The translations under genes were made by a program, and so were the position numbers. From NCBI GenBank assembly GCA_030697365.1, contig JAUYQH010000198.1, positions 1-64,000 of the forward strand: 64,000 bases of DNA. The letters run 5' to 3'. Of the stretch, positions 55,659 to 64,000 are shown one piece after another (within the stretch, counting starts at the first letter, position 1; each line of letters begins with the position of its first letter). The DNA is from Novosphingobium sp. (GTDB lineage: Bacteria > Pseudomonadota > Alphaproteobacteria > Sphingomonadales > Sphingomonadaceae). The notes below the pieces were generated by a model that made no database searches, had not been told where the DNA came from, and saw only the letters and a list, made by a program, of their open reading frames with translations.

Positions 55659-57728
55659 ATGCCCCGCACCGTCCTGATCCTCGTTGCATCAACCCTGCTG
55701 GGAGCTTCTCCCGGAGCGGCGCAGACAACCCAGACTCCAGCCCCGGCCGATGGCCCCGTCACCGCCTTTACCGGCAATGATCTGTTCAAGCTCGAAGCCG
55801 CACGCGACCCTCAGGTCAGTCCCGACGGCCGCGCAATCGCCTACGTCCGCCAGAGTGGCGACGTGATGACGGACCGCAATCGTGCAAGCATCTGGCTGGT
55901 CGATGTTGCAAGCGGCAGGCAGCGCCCGCTGGTAACCGGCGCAGGGCGCTATACCCTGCCGCGCTGGTCGCCCGACGGCACCCGGATCGCCTATATCTCG
56001 AGCGACGAAGGCGGCGCGCAGCTCGCGGTGCGCTGGCTCGATCCGGGCGTCGCCAGCCGGATCACCAACCTTCCCGATTCACCTGAAAGTATTGCCTGGT
56101 CGCCCGATGGACGCAGCATCGCCTATTCGATGCGCGCCCCCGGCGAAGGCCTCAAGCTGGGCATGGCGCCCGACAAGCCCGAGGGAGCGCAGTGGGCACC
56201 GCCGCTGGAGGTGTACGACCGGGTCACCTATCGCACCGACGACGGTGGCTACATCAGGCCCGGCCATACCCGCCTGTTCGTCGTCGCTGCCGACGGTGGC
56301 GCGCCGCGTCAGCTGACCTTCGGCCACTTCGGCGACGACGGCGCGCCCGCCTGGACCCCCGACGGGCGCTCGCTGCTGTTCAGCGCGGTGCGCAACCCGG
56401 GCTGGCAGCAGGATCCGTTTAATTCGGAAGTTTACGCTCTCGATGTCGCGAGTGGCGCGCTGCGCCCGTTGACCACGCGCACCGGCCCCGACGATGCGCC
56501 GCTTCCCTCGCCCGACGGGAGCAGGATAGCCTACTTCGGCTACGACGACACCCGGCGGACGTATGAGAACACCGAACTCTACGTGATGGACCGCGACGGC
56601 AGTGCGCCACGCTCGCTCAGCGGCGCGCTCGACCTCTCGATCGACGATGCCCAGTGGGCGCCGGATGGTCGGTCGCTGTTCGTTTCCTACGACGAGAAAG
56701 GCTCCAAGAAGCTGGGCCGCCTAGGCCTCGACGGCTCGCTCCGCCAGCTCGTCCAGGGCCTGGCGGGCGCCGCGATGGATCGCCCATACACCGGCGGCGG
56801 GTTCAGCGTCGGGCGCAGCGGGACGATCGCCTGGACCGGCGGCGACACCACCCGGCCCCCCGACATCTACGCGCTCAAGGGCGGTTCGGCGCAGCGCCTG
56901 ACACGGCTCAACGAAAGCTGGCTCGCGGCCAAAGCCCTCGCCCCAGTGCGCAAGCTGGCGGTCACCGCGCCCGACGGCAAGCCGATCGATGCCTGGCTAG
57001 CCATTCCGCCCGGGCGCCAGGAAGGCCAGCGAGTGCCCCTGATCCTCGAAATCCACGGCGGGCCGCATACCGCCTATGGCCCGATGTTCTCGACCGACAA
57101 CCAGCTCTACGCGGCGGGCGGCTATGCGGTGCTCTATACCAATCCGCGCGGCAGTACGTCCTATGGCGAGGCCTTCGCCAAGGCGATCGACCGGGCCTAT
57201 CCCGGCGAGGACTATGGCGACCTCATGGCCGCGGTCGATGCGGCGATCGCAAGCGGGGTGGCCGATCCGGACAACCTGTTCGTTACTGGCGGTTCAGGCG
57301 GCGGGGTGCTGACCGCGTGGATCGTCGGCAAGACCGATCGTTTCAAGGCGGCCGCCACCCAGAAGCCGGTGATCAACTGGACCAGCGAGGCGCTGACCAT
57401 GGACAACACCGCCTTCACCAGCCGCTACTGGTTCGACAACCCGCCGTGGGTCGATCCCGAGCCTTACTGGAAACGCTCCCCGCTAAGCCTCGTCGGCAAC
57501 GTCAGGACGCCGACACTGGTGGTGGTCGGCAGCAACGACTACCGCACCCCGGTCAGCGAGGCCGAGCAGTACTATGCGGCGTTGCAGCTTGCCGGGGTGC
57601 CGACGGCGCTGGTCAAGGTGCCCGAGGCGAGCCACGGCGGCATCGCCGCGCGGCCCTCGCAAGCCGCAGCCAAGGCGGCGGCGATCCTTTCGTGGTTCGA
57701 CAAGTACCGGAAACCGGCAGCGCCCTGA
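55659..57728 (+). CDS. S9-family serine peptidase (prolyl oligopeptidase type), exported
   Basis: The product is 689 aa. Signal peptide V-L-I-L-V-A-S-T-L-L-G-A-S-P-G-A-A-Q (cleavage ~22), then WD40/TolB-like propeller repeats with S-P-D-G motifs (~40-430) and the alpha/beta-hydrolase domain (~440-689): nucleophile Ser in T-G-G-S-G-G-G near 549, Asp in G-S-N-D-Y-R-T-P near 628, His in A-S-H-G-G near 660. Likely a periplasmic dipeptidyl- or acylaminoacyl-peptidase. Start ATG 55659; the earlier open frame covers the sRNA. Confidence 0.93.
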   Translation: MPRTVLILVASTLLGASPGAAQTTQTPAPADGPVTAFTGNDLFKLEAARDPQVSPDGRAIAYVRQSGDVMTDRNRASIWLVDVASGRQRPLVTGAGRYTLPRWSPDGTRIAYISSDEGGAQLAVRWLDPGVASRITNLPDSPESIAWSPDGRSIAYSMRAPGEGLKLGMAPDKPEGAQWAPPLEVYDRVTYRTDDGGYIRPGHTRLFVVAADGGAPRQLTFGHFGDDGAPAWTPDGRSLLFSAVRNPGWQQDPFNSEVYALDVASGALRPLTTRTGPDDAPLPSPDGSRIAYFGYDDTRRTYENTELYVMDRDGSAPRSLSGALDLSIDDAQWAPDGRSLFVSYDEKGSKKLGRLGLDGSLRQLVQGLAGAAMDRPYTGGGFSVGRSGTIAWTGGDTTRPPDIYALKGGSAQRLTRLNESWLAAKALAPVRKLAVTAPDGKPIDAWLAIPPGRQEGQRVPLILEIHGGPHTAYGPMFSTDNQLYAAGGYAVLYTNPRGSTSYGEAFAKAIDRAYPGEDYGDLMAAVDAAIASGVADPDNLFVTGGSGGGVLTAWIVGKTDRFKAAATQKPVINWTSEALTMDNTAFTSRYWFDNPPWVDPEPYWKRSPLSLVGNVRTPTLVVVGSNDYRTPVSEAEQYYAALQLAGVPTALVKVPEASHGGIAARPSQAAAKAAAILSWFDKYRKPAAP

Positions 57729-57729
57729 T

Positions 57730-58677
57730 CTATTCGGCGGCGACAGGCCAGGCCGCGGCGCCGCTGCCGAGCAAGGCGACTTCGCTTGCGAGACGGCGGA
57801 CCAGCGAGGCCACGAGCGTGGCGGTCGCGTCGAAACCAGGCCCGACCTCGCGCAGGCTCTCGTCGAGGTAGCTGCGGCGATCGATCTCGAGCTGGAGCGC
57901 ATGGAGCCCCTTGCGCGGCGCGGCGTGGCGTTCCAGCGCGTAGCCGCCGGCATAGGGCCGGTTGTGCGCGGCGCGCGCGCCTGCTTCCGCGAGGCAGGCA
58001 AACGCCGCCGCGACCAGCCCGCCGTCGCTGGTCGCGCCGAACCGATCGCCGAGCACGAACTCCGCTGCGGCACTGGCTCCGAAACGCTCGCCCAAGGGGG
58101 GCATCGAGTGCAGGTCGAGTAGCAGCGCCGCGCCCCAACGGCTTCGCAGGTCCGCAAGTTCGGCGGCGACTCTGGCGTGGTAAGGCGCGTGAACTCCCGC
58201 GATCCGCGCTTCGAGCTCGGCATGGTCGATACGCCCGCGCCACACTTCGCCCAACCCTGGAACGCGGCGCGGAATCAGCCCCAGCCCGCCGCGCGCGCGG
58301 CGCCCTGGCGGTAGCGCGGAATGGCGCATCGAAGGGCGGGCCGCGATCATCTCCCAGTCGATGTCGTCGGCAGCTCGGTTGAGATCGAGCATCGCGCGCG
58401 GCGCACTTGCGACGATCAGCGCCGCGCCGGTCTGCGCTGCGATCGCCTCGCCCAGCGTATCGACCAAGCGGTCCTCCAGCCGCAGCGCCGCGCGGTGCGG
58501 ATCGCGCATCGCCGCGCTGAGCGCTGGCGGATAGGTCCGCCCGGCATGCGGTACCGCAATCAGCACCGGGATCGGCGAGGCGGCGCTGGTCCGGACCACG
58601 AAGGCCGGCTCCCCGTCGGTGCCCGGAAGGGTGCCTCCATGGCACAGCGATTCGGCGGGCGGCGGGGCAGAACTCAT
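57730..58677 (-). CDS. N-formylglutamate amidohydrolase family protein
   Basis: The product is 315 aa. Family motifs: V-L-I-A-V-P-H-A-G-R-T-Y-P near 38 (metal His), L-R-L-E-D-R-L-V-D near 66 (Glu/Asp ligands), L-L-L-D-L-H-S-M-P-P near 187 and L-E-I-D-R-R-S-Y-L near 264. The family hydrolyses N-formyl-glutamate in histidine breakdown or related N-acyl substrates; no hut genes are nearby. Convergent with the peptidase, 1 bp apart; divergent from cpdR. Confidence 0.88.
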   Translation of the reverse strand: MSSAPPPAESLCHGGTLPGTDGEPAFVVRTSAASPIPVLIAVPHAGRTYPPALSAAMRDPHRAALRLEDRLVDTLGEAIAAQTGAALIVASAPRAMLDLNRAADDIDWEMIAARPSMRHSALPPGRRARGGLGLIPRRVPGLGEVWRGRIDHAELEARIAGVHAPYHARVAAELADLRSRWGAALLLDLHSMPPLGERFGASAAAEFVLGDRFGATSDGGLVAAAFACLAEAGARAAHNRPYAGGYALERHAAPRKGLHALQLEIDRRSYLDESLREVGPGFDATATLVASLVRRLASEVALLGSGAAAWPVAAE

Positions 58678-58835
58678 CGCCGCGCAACCTGTCCGCGCCC
58701 GGCGCGCGTGTCAAAGCGGGGCAGCTAAAATTGCAGGATTCTATCCGATTTGGCGGGAAAATTTTAACCCGCTAAGGCTATCACCCCGCTCCGCCCTCCT
58801 GGCTGGTGGGTTAGAACAAGCTCGACAAGGCGCTC

Positions 58836-59213
58836 ATGATCCGGATTCTCCTGGCCGAAGACGAAGAAGCGATGCGGGCCTATCTGGCGCGGGCGCTGCA
58901 GAACGCCGGCTACGAAGTGGTCGCGGTCGATCGCGGCACGCATGCCCTGCCCTATCTCCAGAGCGAGCATTTCGACCTGCTGCTGTCGGACATCGTCATG
59001 CCCGAGATGGACGGGATCGAGCTTGCCCAGCGCTGCGCCGAGGTCAGCCCGGCGACCAAAGTCATGTTCATCACCGGCTTCGCCGCGGTGACGCTGAAGG
59101 CCAACCGCGAAGCGCCGCAGGCCAAGGTTTTGTCCAAGCCGTTCCACCTCAAGGACCTCGTCCTCGAAGTAGAACGGTTATTCGGCGGAGAGGCGGCGAT
59201 CGGCTCGCGCTAA
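58836..59213 (+). CDS. cpdR: CpdR-like single-domain response regulator
   Basis: The product is 125 aa, a receiver domain only: acidic pair L-A-E-D-E-E near 6-11, phosphoacceptor Asp in L-L-S-D-I-V-M-P-E-M-D-G near 53, Thr/Gly in M-F-I-T-G-F near 80 and Lys in L-S-K-P-F-H near 102. In Caulobacter unphosphorylated CpdR primes ClpXP for degradation of CtrA and other factors, under the CckA-ChpT relay. Upstream, TTTTAACCC at about 58764 contains a TTAAC half-site like those bound by CtrA (suggestive only). Confidence 0.85.
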   Translation: MIRILLAEDEEAMRAYLARALQNAGYEVVAVDRGTHALPYLQSEHFDLLLSDIVMPEMDGIELAQRCAEVSPATKVMFITGFAAVTLKANREAPQAKVLSKPFHLKDLVLEVERLFGGEAAIGSR

Positions 59214-59285
59214 CCCGCTTGCCAGTATACAAGCGCGCGGCTATGGGCGCTCCCTGCCCGCATCGCCGGGCCTGCCGGATGGCTG

Positions 59286-59360
59286 GGGCGTATAGCTCAG
59301 TGGTAGAGCACTATGTTGACATCGTAGGGGTCGCAAGTTCAATCCTTGCTACGCCCACCA
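59286..59360 (+). tRNA. tRNA-Val(GAC)
   Basis: A 75-nt cloverleaf with acceptor GGGCGTA/TACGCCC, D-arm AGCTCAGTGGTAGAGC, anticodon loop TTGACAT (GAC), T-arm GCAAGTTCAATCCTTGC and encoded CCA. Confidence 0.97.
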
Positions 59361-59363
59361 TCC

Positions 59364-59393
59364 CAAAGGCCCCGTTCGCACGGGGCCTTTTTC
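59364..59393 (+). terminator. Terminator after tRNA-Val
   Basis: AAAGGCCCC-GTTCGCA-CGGGGCCTTTTT is a GC-rich stem with a T-run directly after the tRNA. It may also end the convergent enoyl-CoA hydratase transcript because of its A-run on the other side. Confidence 0.9.
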
Positions 59394-59402
59394 GTTGCGG
59401 AG

Positions 59403-60161
59403 TCAGGTGCCCGTCCAGTTCGGCTTGCGCTTCTCGGCGAACGCGGTGGCGCCTTCGCGCGCATCGTTGGTCATGAACAGGTTGCCCAGCACTTCGCCCT
59501 GCTTGTCCCACATCTCGTCGTCCGACCACTGCGCGGATTCGCGAACCACGCGCTTCGACTTGGCGAGGGCGAGCGGACCGTTCGCGACCACCCGCCGGGC
59601 GAGTTCCTTGGCTCCCTCGAGCGCCGGACCTTCGACGACACGATTGATCAGGCCCAGGTCATACGCGCGCTGGGCGTCGATCATGTCGCCGGTCAGCGCC
59701 AGTTCCATCGCGACCCGCCACGGCATCTGCCGCGGCAGCCGGACCAGCCCGCCGCCCGCCGCGGCGAGCCCCCGCTTGGCTTCGGGAATCCCGAACTTGG
59801 CGCCCGAGTTGGCGACGATCAGGTCGCAGGCGATCGCCAGTTCGCAGCCGCCGGCCAGCGCATAGCCATCGACCGCGGCGATCAGCGGCTTGGACGGAGT
59901 CCACTGGCTGATCCCGCCGAAGCCGCGGCCTTCGACGGTCGGGCGCTCGCCGCGCAGGAAGCCCTTGAGGTCCATCCCCGAGCAGAAAGTGCCGCCCGCG
60001 CCCGTCAGGATCGCGACGCGCAGATCATCCTCCGCCTCGAGCCGGTCCATCGCCGCGCTGATCCCCTCGGCCGCGGCCTTGTTCATCGCGTTCTTGGCTT
60101 CGGGGCGGTTGATGGTGACGATCAGGATGCCGTCGTCCACTTCGGTAAGCACTTCGCTCAT
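59403..60161 (-). CDS. Enoyl-CoA hydratase/isomerase (crotonase) family protein
   Basis: The product is 252 aa. Crotonase motifs: V-T-I-N-R-P-E-A-K-N-A-M near 15, oxyanion-hole loops G-T-F-C-S-G-M-D-L near 57 and D-G-Y-A-L-A-G-G-C-E-L near 97, and the catalytic Glu region F-G-I-P-E-A-K-R-G near 123. Long crotonase features are complete. Substrate not deducible; no beta-oxidation partners are adjacent. Confidence 0.9.
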   Translation of the reverse strand: MSEVLTEVDDGILIVTINRPEAKNAMNKAAAEGISAAMDRLEAEDDLRVAILTGAGGTFCSGMDLKGFLRGERPTVEGRGFGGISQWTPSKPLIAAVDGYALAGGCELAIACDLIVANSGAKFGIPEAKRGLAAAGGGLVRLPRQMPWRVAMELALTGDMIDAQRAYDLGLINRVVEGPALEGAKELARRVVANGPLALAKSKRVVRESAQWSDDEMWDKQGEVLGNLFMTNDAREGATAFAEKRKPNWTGT

Positions 60162-60320
60162 TGCAATCTCCCAGCGTTTAATCGTCCGGTTAAACGGCTT
60201 GCCGACAAGCACCGGCGCTGTCCAGTCCGAATACGCCCCCGCCCGCCCTGCCCGCTGCCTTGCGCACCGGTTCACCCGTGCTAAGAGGCCACGTTCCATC
60301 TCCCCGGGGGCAGGCTCGAC

Positions 60321-61538
60321 ATGGCTAAGATCAAGGTAAAGAACCCCATCGTCGAGATCGACGGCGACGAGATGACGCGGATCATCTGGCAGTGGATCCG
60401 CGAGCGCCTGATCCTCCCCTACCTCGATGTCGAGCTCAAGTACTACGACCTCTCGGTCGAGAAGCGCGACGAAACCGCCGACCGGATCACCGTCGATTCG
60501 GCCAACGCCATCCAGAAGTACGGCGTGGGGGTAAAGTGCGCGACGATCACCCCCGACGAAGCGCGGGTCGAGGAGTTCAACCTCAAGAAGATGTGGAAAA
60601 GCCCCAACGGCACGATCCGCAACATCCTGGGCGGGGTGGTCTTCCGCGAGCCGATCGTGATCAGCAACATCCCGCGGCTGGTGCCCGGCTGGACCGACCC
60701 GATCGTGGTCGGCCGCCATGCCTTTGGCGATCAGTACAAGGCGACCGATTTCGTCGTCCCCGGCCCCGGCAAGCTGCGCCTGGTGTTCGAGGGCGATGAC
60801 GGCACGGTGATCGACGAGGAAGTGTTCCAGTACCCCTCGGGTGGCGTGGCCTTGGCGATGTACAACCTCGACGATTCGATCCGCGATTTCGCCCGCGCCA
60901 GCTTCAACTACGGCCTCGGGCTCAAGTGGCCGGTGTACCTGTCGACCAAGAACACGATCCTCAAGGCCTACGACGGGCGCTTCAAGGACCTGTTCCAGGA
61001 AGTGTTCGACACCGAAGGCTTCAAGGAGCGCTTCGCCGAAGCCAAGATCGTCTACGAACACCGCCTGATCGACGACATGGTCGCATCGGCGCTCAAGTGG
61101 AGCGGCAAGTTCGTGTGGGCGTGCAAGAACTATGACGGCGACGTCCAGTCCGACACCGTCGCGCAAGGCTTCGGCAGCCTGGGCCTGATGACCAGCGTGT
61201 TGATGAGCCCCGACGGCAAGACGATCGAGGCCGAAGCCGCGCACGGCACGATCACCCGCCACTATCGCCAGCACCAGCAGGGCAAGGCGACCTCGTCCAA
61301 CCCGATCGCCAGCATCTTCGCCTGGACCCGCGCGCTGATCTACCGCGGCCGCTTCGACGACACCCCCGAAGTGGTCAGGTTCGCCGAGACGCTGGAGAAG
61401 GTCTGCATCGAGACCGTCGAAAGCGGCGCGATGACCAAGGACCTCGCGATCCTGATCGGCCCCGACCAGGCGTGGATGACCACCGAGCAGTTCTTCGAGG
61501 CGATCGTGGGCAATCTTGAAGCGAAGATGGCGGTCTAA
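60321..61538 (+). CDS. icd: NADP-dependent isocitrate dehydrogenase
   Basis: The product is 405 aa, of the eukaryote-like homodimeric subfamily: [13 protein letters not shown] near residue 7, S-P-N-G-T-I-R-N near 94, Y-D-G-D-V-Q-S-D near 270 (metal-binding Asp), and [10 protein letters not shown] near 307 (NADP contacts). It makes 2-oxoglutarate in the TCA cycle. Followed by a large hairpin repeat. Confidence 0.97.
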   Translation: MAKIKVKNPIVEIDGDEMTRIIWQWIRERLILPYLDVELKYYDLSVEKRDETADRITVDSANAIQKYGVGVKCATITPDEARVEEFNLKKMWKSPNGTIRNILGGVVFREPIVISNIPRLVPGWTDPIVVGRHAFGDQYKATDFVVPGPGKLRLVFEGDDGTVIDEEVFQYPSGGVALAMYNLDDSIRDFARASFNYGLGLKWPVYLSTKNTILKAYDGRFKDLFQEVFDTEGFKERFAEAKIVYEHRLIDDMVASALKWSGKFVWACKNYDGDVQSDTVAQGFGSLGLMTSVLMSPDGKTIEAEAAHGTITRHYRQHQQGKATSSNPIASIFAWTRALIYRGRFDDTPEVVRFAETLEKVCIETVESGAMTKDLAILIGPDQAWMTTEQFFEAIVGNLEAKMAV

Positions 61539-61550
61539 GAGAAAGGTTTT

Positions 61551-61628
61551 ACGCTCGCAGAGGCGCAGAGGCGCAAAGGAGTCATCGCGAGCGCAACCCC
61601 TCTGCGCTTCTGCGCCTCTGCGAGCGCC
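61551..61628. repeat. Large imperfect inverted repeat between icd and the FAD monooxygenase
   Basis: CGCTCGCAGAGGCGCAGAG (61552 on) is inverted at 61598-61626 (CTTCTGCGCCTCTGCGAGCG) with a ~20-nt loop. The stem is ~25 bp, in a convergent junction, so it may act as a bidirectional transcription barrier; the sequence type is a dispersed repeat. Confidence 0.8.
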
Positions 61629-61634
61629 AAATTG

Positions 61635-62834
61635 CTATCTCACCGTCGCGGTCGGACTTCGCACATGTTCGCGACGGAACCCGAGGCCGATGATGCGGCC
61701 CGGGATGCGGCGGAGGAGCGGGAAGCGGTCGAGCATGCGCACCGGCCATGGCGCGCGCAGCGGTCCGCCGCTCGCCAGCACCCGGCCGATGATCCGGTTC
61801 TGCGCCGCGCGCTGCCCTGCCTGAAACACCCGCGTCGGCAGCATCCGCCGCGCCTGGACGCGGCCAAGGAGGGGATCGGCATCCTCGCCCCGGGCCAACG
61901 GCGCGGCAAGGATGTTGGCCGCGGCAACCGCGTCCTGAACCGCCAAGTTGATCCCGATCCCGCCCGCGGGCGACATCGCGTGCGCCGCGTCGCCGATCGC
62001 CAGCAGGCCGGGGCGATGCCAGCGGCGCAAGCGGTCAAGCTCGACCGTCAGCAAGTGCATCTGGTCCATATCGGTCAGAACGTTTTCGAGCGGACCGAGG
62101 ATCGGCGCGGCATGCTCGATCCGCGCGCGCAGCGCCGCGATGCCTTCGGTGCGCAAGACGTCCCCGGTGCCCTTGGCGAAGATATAGGCGCACTGCCAGT
62201 AATCGCCGCGGTCGATCAGCGCCATCAAGGTCCCGCGATCGGCGATCCCTCGCAAGGTCAGGCCCGTCTGCGGAGGCTTGGGCACGCGGAACCAGAACAC
62301 GTCCATCGGCGCGCCGAGGTTTTCCACCTCGAGCAGTTGCCGCGCCAGCGAGCTGCGCCCGTCGGCTGCGATCGTCAGCGGCGCGCGCAGCGCTTCGCCA
62401 TCGCTCAGCCGCACGCCCGCAACGCGTCCGTCCTCGACGATGAATTCGCCTACCGGCGCGCTCATGCCAAGGCGGAACGAAGGAAAGGCAGCCGCCTCGT
62501 CGCGCAGGAAATCGAGAAATTCCCATTGCGGCATCATCGCGATGAACGGCGCGGGGGTGTTGAGGTGGCTGAGATCGCCGAGCACGTACTCCTTGCCGCC
62601 GATCGTCCCGCGCGCCTCGGTGAGCCGATCGTGCGGGCGCTGGAGGAAACGCTCGAGCAGGCCCAGCTCGGACAGGATCTCCATCGTCGAGGGGTGGACG
62701 GTGTCGCCGCGGAAATCGCGGAAGAAGTCGGCGTGCTTTTCGAGCACGGTCACCGGCACCCCGGCGCGGGCGATGAGGAACCCGCACATCATGCCCGCCG
62801 GTCCGCCGCCGACGATCACTACCGAATTATCCAT
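61635..62834 (-). CDS. FAD-dependent aromatic monooxygenase (PHBH-type)
   Basis: The product is 399 aa. N-terminal GxGxxG (V-I-V-G-G-G-P-A-G-M-M near 6), the D-G motif I-A-A-D-G-R-S-S near 156, and the FAD-ribityl motif I-G-D-A-A-H-A-M-S-P-A-G-G-I-G near 281. It hydroxylates an aromatic or isoprenoid-quinone substrate with NAD(P)H; which one is unknown. Start 62834 by the ADP-binding fold at the N-terminus; upstream codons lie in a repeat. Confidence 0.88.
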   Translation of the reverse strand: MDNSVVIVGGGPAGMMCGFLIARAGVPVTVLEKHADFFRDFRGDTVHPSTMEILSELGLLERFLQRPHDRLTEARGTIGGKEYVLGDLSHLNTPAPFIAMMPQWEFLDFLRDEAAAFPSFRLGMSAPVGEFIVEDGRVAGVRLSDGEALRAPLTIAADGRSSLARQLLEVENLGAPMDVFWFRVPKPPQTGLTLRGIADRGTLMALIDRGDYWQCAYIFAKGTGDVLRTEGIAALRARIEHAAPILGPLENVLTDMDQMHLLTVELDRLRRWHRPGLLAIGDAAHAMSPAGGIGINLAVQDAVAAANILAAPLARGEDADPLLGRVQARRMLPTRVFQAGQRAAQNRIIGRVLASGGPLRAPWPVRMLDRFPLLRRIPGRIIGLGFRREHVRSPTATVR

Positions 62835-62847
62835 GCCAAAGCCCGCT

Positions 62848-62965
62848 CGTGTCGAGCCCCTCGACTCGCTCGGGATAAACTTCCGACCAAAGGGGTCGGA
62901 AGTCGAGACACGTCGCGCAACGGTTTCATGATGCGCATCCCTCGACTTCGCTCGGGATGGGCGGA
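62848..62965. repeat. Dispersed CTCGACTTCGCTCGGGAT-type repeats with hairpins
   Basis: Two direct copies (CCTCGACTCGCTCGGGAT ~62859-62877; CCCTCGACTTCGCTCGGGAT ~62939-62958) flank a 9-bp hairpin CTTCCGACC-AAAGG-GGTCGGAAG (62880-62902), itself nested in CGTGTCGA / TCGAGACACG. It is non-coding. Confidence 0.7.
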
Positions 62966-63315
62966 TGTTGTGCAGCGAACGGGCGGTCCTGACAATCGCC
63001 GCTCGACCGACGAAGCCGCGATCAGGCATCAATGCAGAAATGCTTTTCCTACTTCGCCGCGTTCCGCTTTAGTGCAGGGATGCCCTGCCCCAGTAACCCT
63101 GACTGCCTGTCCCACCTTGCCGGGGCGAGGGCACATGGTATCGGCCAATGCCGCGCGCTTGCGACTTGGATCCCGGATGGTCACAGGCCGGTTTTCGAAA
63201 GCTTTTTGAAAACAATCGGATCGGACCGAAAGTCGCAGACTTTCGCACGCTATTCCGCGGTCCATGAACACCGTCACCGCGTGACAAGTCCGCCTCGGCC
63301 CGGCACACCGCGCTG
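62966..63315. other. Non-coding region before the antiporter gene
   Basis: No ORF here looks coding. Visible structure: TTTTCGAAAGCTTTTTGAAAA (63192-63212) and a perfect hairpin CGAAAGTC-GCA-GACTTTCG (63227-63245). These could be leader elements of the antiporter mRNA, but I recognise no known riboswitch. Confidence 0.4.
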
Positions 63316-64000
63316 ATGGCCGGAGGGATCGAACACACCACGGCGCTGAGCGATGCGCTGGTCATCCTCGGCGCCGCCGGGCTGGTGATCCCGGCGTTCG
63401 CTCGGCTGCGGATCACGCCGGTGATCGGCTTTATCCTGATCGGGATGCTGGTAGGGCCTTACGGGCTCGGTTCGCTGGTCGGGCAGTATCCGTGGCTCTA
63501 CCATATCACGATCACCGATCCGCAGGCGCTGGCCCCGTTTGCCGAGTACGGAATCATCCTGCTGCTGTTCTCGATCGGGCTGGAGCTGTCGTTCAACCGG
63601 CTGTGGGGGATGCGGCGGCTGGTGTTCGGGCTGGGCGCGATGGAGCTGATCGCCAGCGCTGCATTCATCGCACTTGCGTTGCTGTTCCTCGGTACTTCGT
63701 GGCAAGCCTCGCTAATTCTCGGCCTCGCGATCGGGCTGTCCTCGACCGCGCTGGTCTTGCCCATCGCCGGGACTTCGACCCCGGTCGGCAAGGCGGCGCT
63801 GGCGATGCTGCTGTTCGAAGACATCGCGCTGGTCCCGATCATCTTCCTGACCGGCGCCATCGCCCCGTTCGCGGCCGAGGAAGGCTGGGGTCCGATCCTG
63901 CGCACTTTGGCCTGGGGCTTCGTGGTGGTGACCGCGATGCTGGTGGTCGGTCGCTACGCCCTGCCCCGGCTGTTCGCGCAGGCGGCGCGGACCAAAAGCC
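63316..64000 (+). CDS. CPA2-family cation:proton antiporter (KefB-like), 3'-truncated by window end
   Basis: The frame is open from ATG 63316 to the end of the window (228 codons). About six to seven membrane helices are visible, with F-I-L-I-G-M-L-V-G-P-Y-G-L near 40, L-L-F-S-I-G-L-E-L near 85, A-I-G-L-S-S-T-A-L-V-L near 135 and L-L-F-E-D-I-A-L-V-P near 162, the signature of the monovalent cation:proton antiporter-2 family. It is probably a K+/H+ antiporter; the RCK domain, if any, lies outside. Confidence 0.9.
   Translation, partial: MAGGIEHTTALSDALVILGAAGLVIPAFARLRITPVIGFILIGMLVGPYGLGSLVGQYPWLYHITITDPQALAPFAEYGIILLLFSIGLELSFNRLWGMRRLVFGLGAMELIASAAFIALALLFLGTSWQASLILGLAIGLSSTALVLPIAGTSTPVGKAALAMLLFEDIALVPIIFLTGAIAPFAAEEGWGPILRTLAWGFVVVTAMLVVGRYALPRLFAQAARTKS

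Noticed and set aside
62966..63315. A riboswitch or structural RNA before the antiporter
   Set aside because: Two hairpins are visible, but no conserved riboswitch, 6S, SRP or tmRNA core could be recognised.

Overview
The window is high-GC DNA from the chromosome of an alphaproteobacterium, almost certainly order Sphingomonadales. The evidence is a GcrA cell-cycle regulator, a CpdR-like response regulator, a MucR-type regulator, a LigM/DesA-type tetrahydrofolate-dependent aromatic O-demethylase and the rimP-nusA-ylxR-infB cluster. Genus cannot be fixed from this window (Novosphingobium, Sphingobium and Sphingomonas are all compatible). No rRNA, CRISPR array, plasmid origin or intact prophage was seen.

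Layout. 1-1450 is an insertion-sequence graveyard (IS21-like end repeats, then IS110, IS66 and ISL3 fragments) that also truncates a resident gene. 1450-5194 holds a MucR-like regulator with a lysine/alanine/proline tail, a DUF3489-DUF2924-large serine recombinase cassette and tRNA-Ser. 5357-8140 holds hspQ, an orphan ABC-2 permease, gcrA and a spermidine-synthase-like gene. 8213-20965 (minus strand) is the translation/RNA cluster rimP-nusA-ylxR-infB-DUF1697-rbfA-tdk-sulfotransferase-M50 protease-truB-rpsO-pnp. 21060-25605 is a phage-shock (Psp) locus: pspF faces a sigma-54 operon containing a 51-codon ORF, pspA, pspB, pspC, five further small PspB-like membrane/coiled-coil genes and a final 58-codon membrane ORF. 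25633-32018 looks like an aromatic/alcohol catabolism island (MarR, MetE-like protein, LigM-type demethylase, decayed NTF2-like and CmcJ-like genes, PQQ quinohaemoprotein dehydrogenase). 32185-42200 carries purB, lapA-pyrF, trpF-trpB-(DUF559)-trpA-accD-folC. The rest is mixed housekeeping: ampG-like, a Rieske oxygenase, rluB-rsmD, uvrD, a sterol-desaturase-like hydroxylase with a membrane methyltransferase, a DEAD-box helicase, a FAD oxidase, sapC, an S9 peptidase, an N-formylglutamate amidohydrolase, cpdR, tRNA-Val, an enoyl-CoA hydratase, icd, a FAD monooxygenase and the start of a CPA2 antiporter.

Two things stand out. First, the Psp operon is much longer than the textbook pspABC: six consecutive products, PspB included, share an N-terminal hydrophobic segment and a C-terminal helix of the form R-V-x-x-L-E-R-I-V-T-D, and the ORFs are chained by 4-nt start/stop overlaps behind one -24/-12 promoter. 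Second, a family of palindromic repeats (core CTCTCCCCTGAAGGGGAGAG) sits exactly at gene borders: purB/lapA, both sides of a DUF559 endonuclease-like gene between trpB and trpA, and accD/folC. A related GC-rich element is inserted in frame inside truB. The repeats supply stop codons, C-terminal residues and apparent Shine-Dalgarno sequences to adjacent genes. A probable small RNA with CU-rich loops lies at 55467-55570. All functional statements come from reading the sequence and recalling families; no database search was run.
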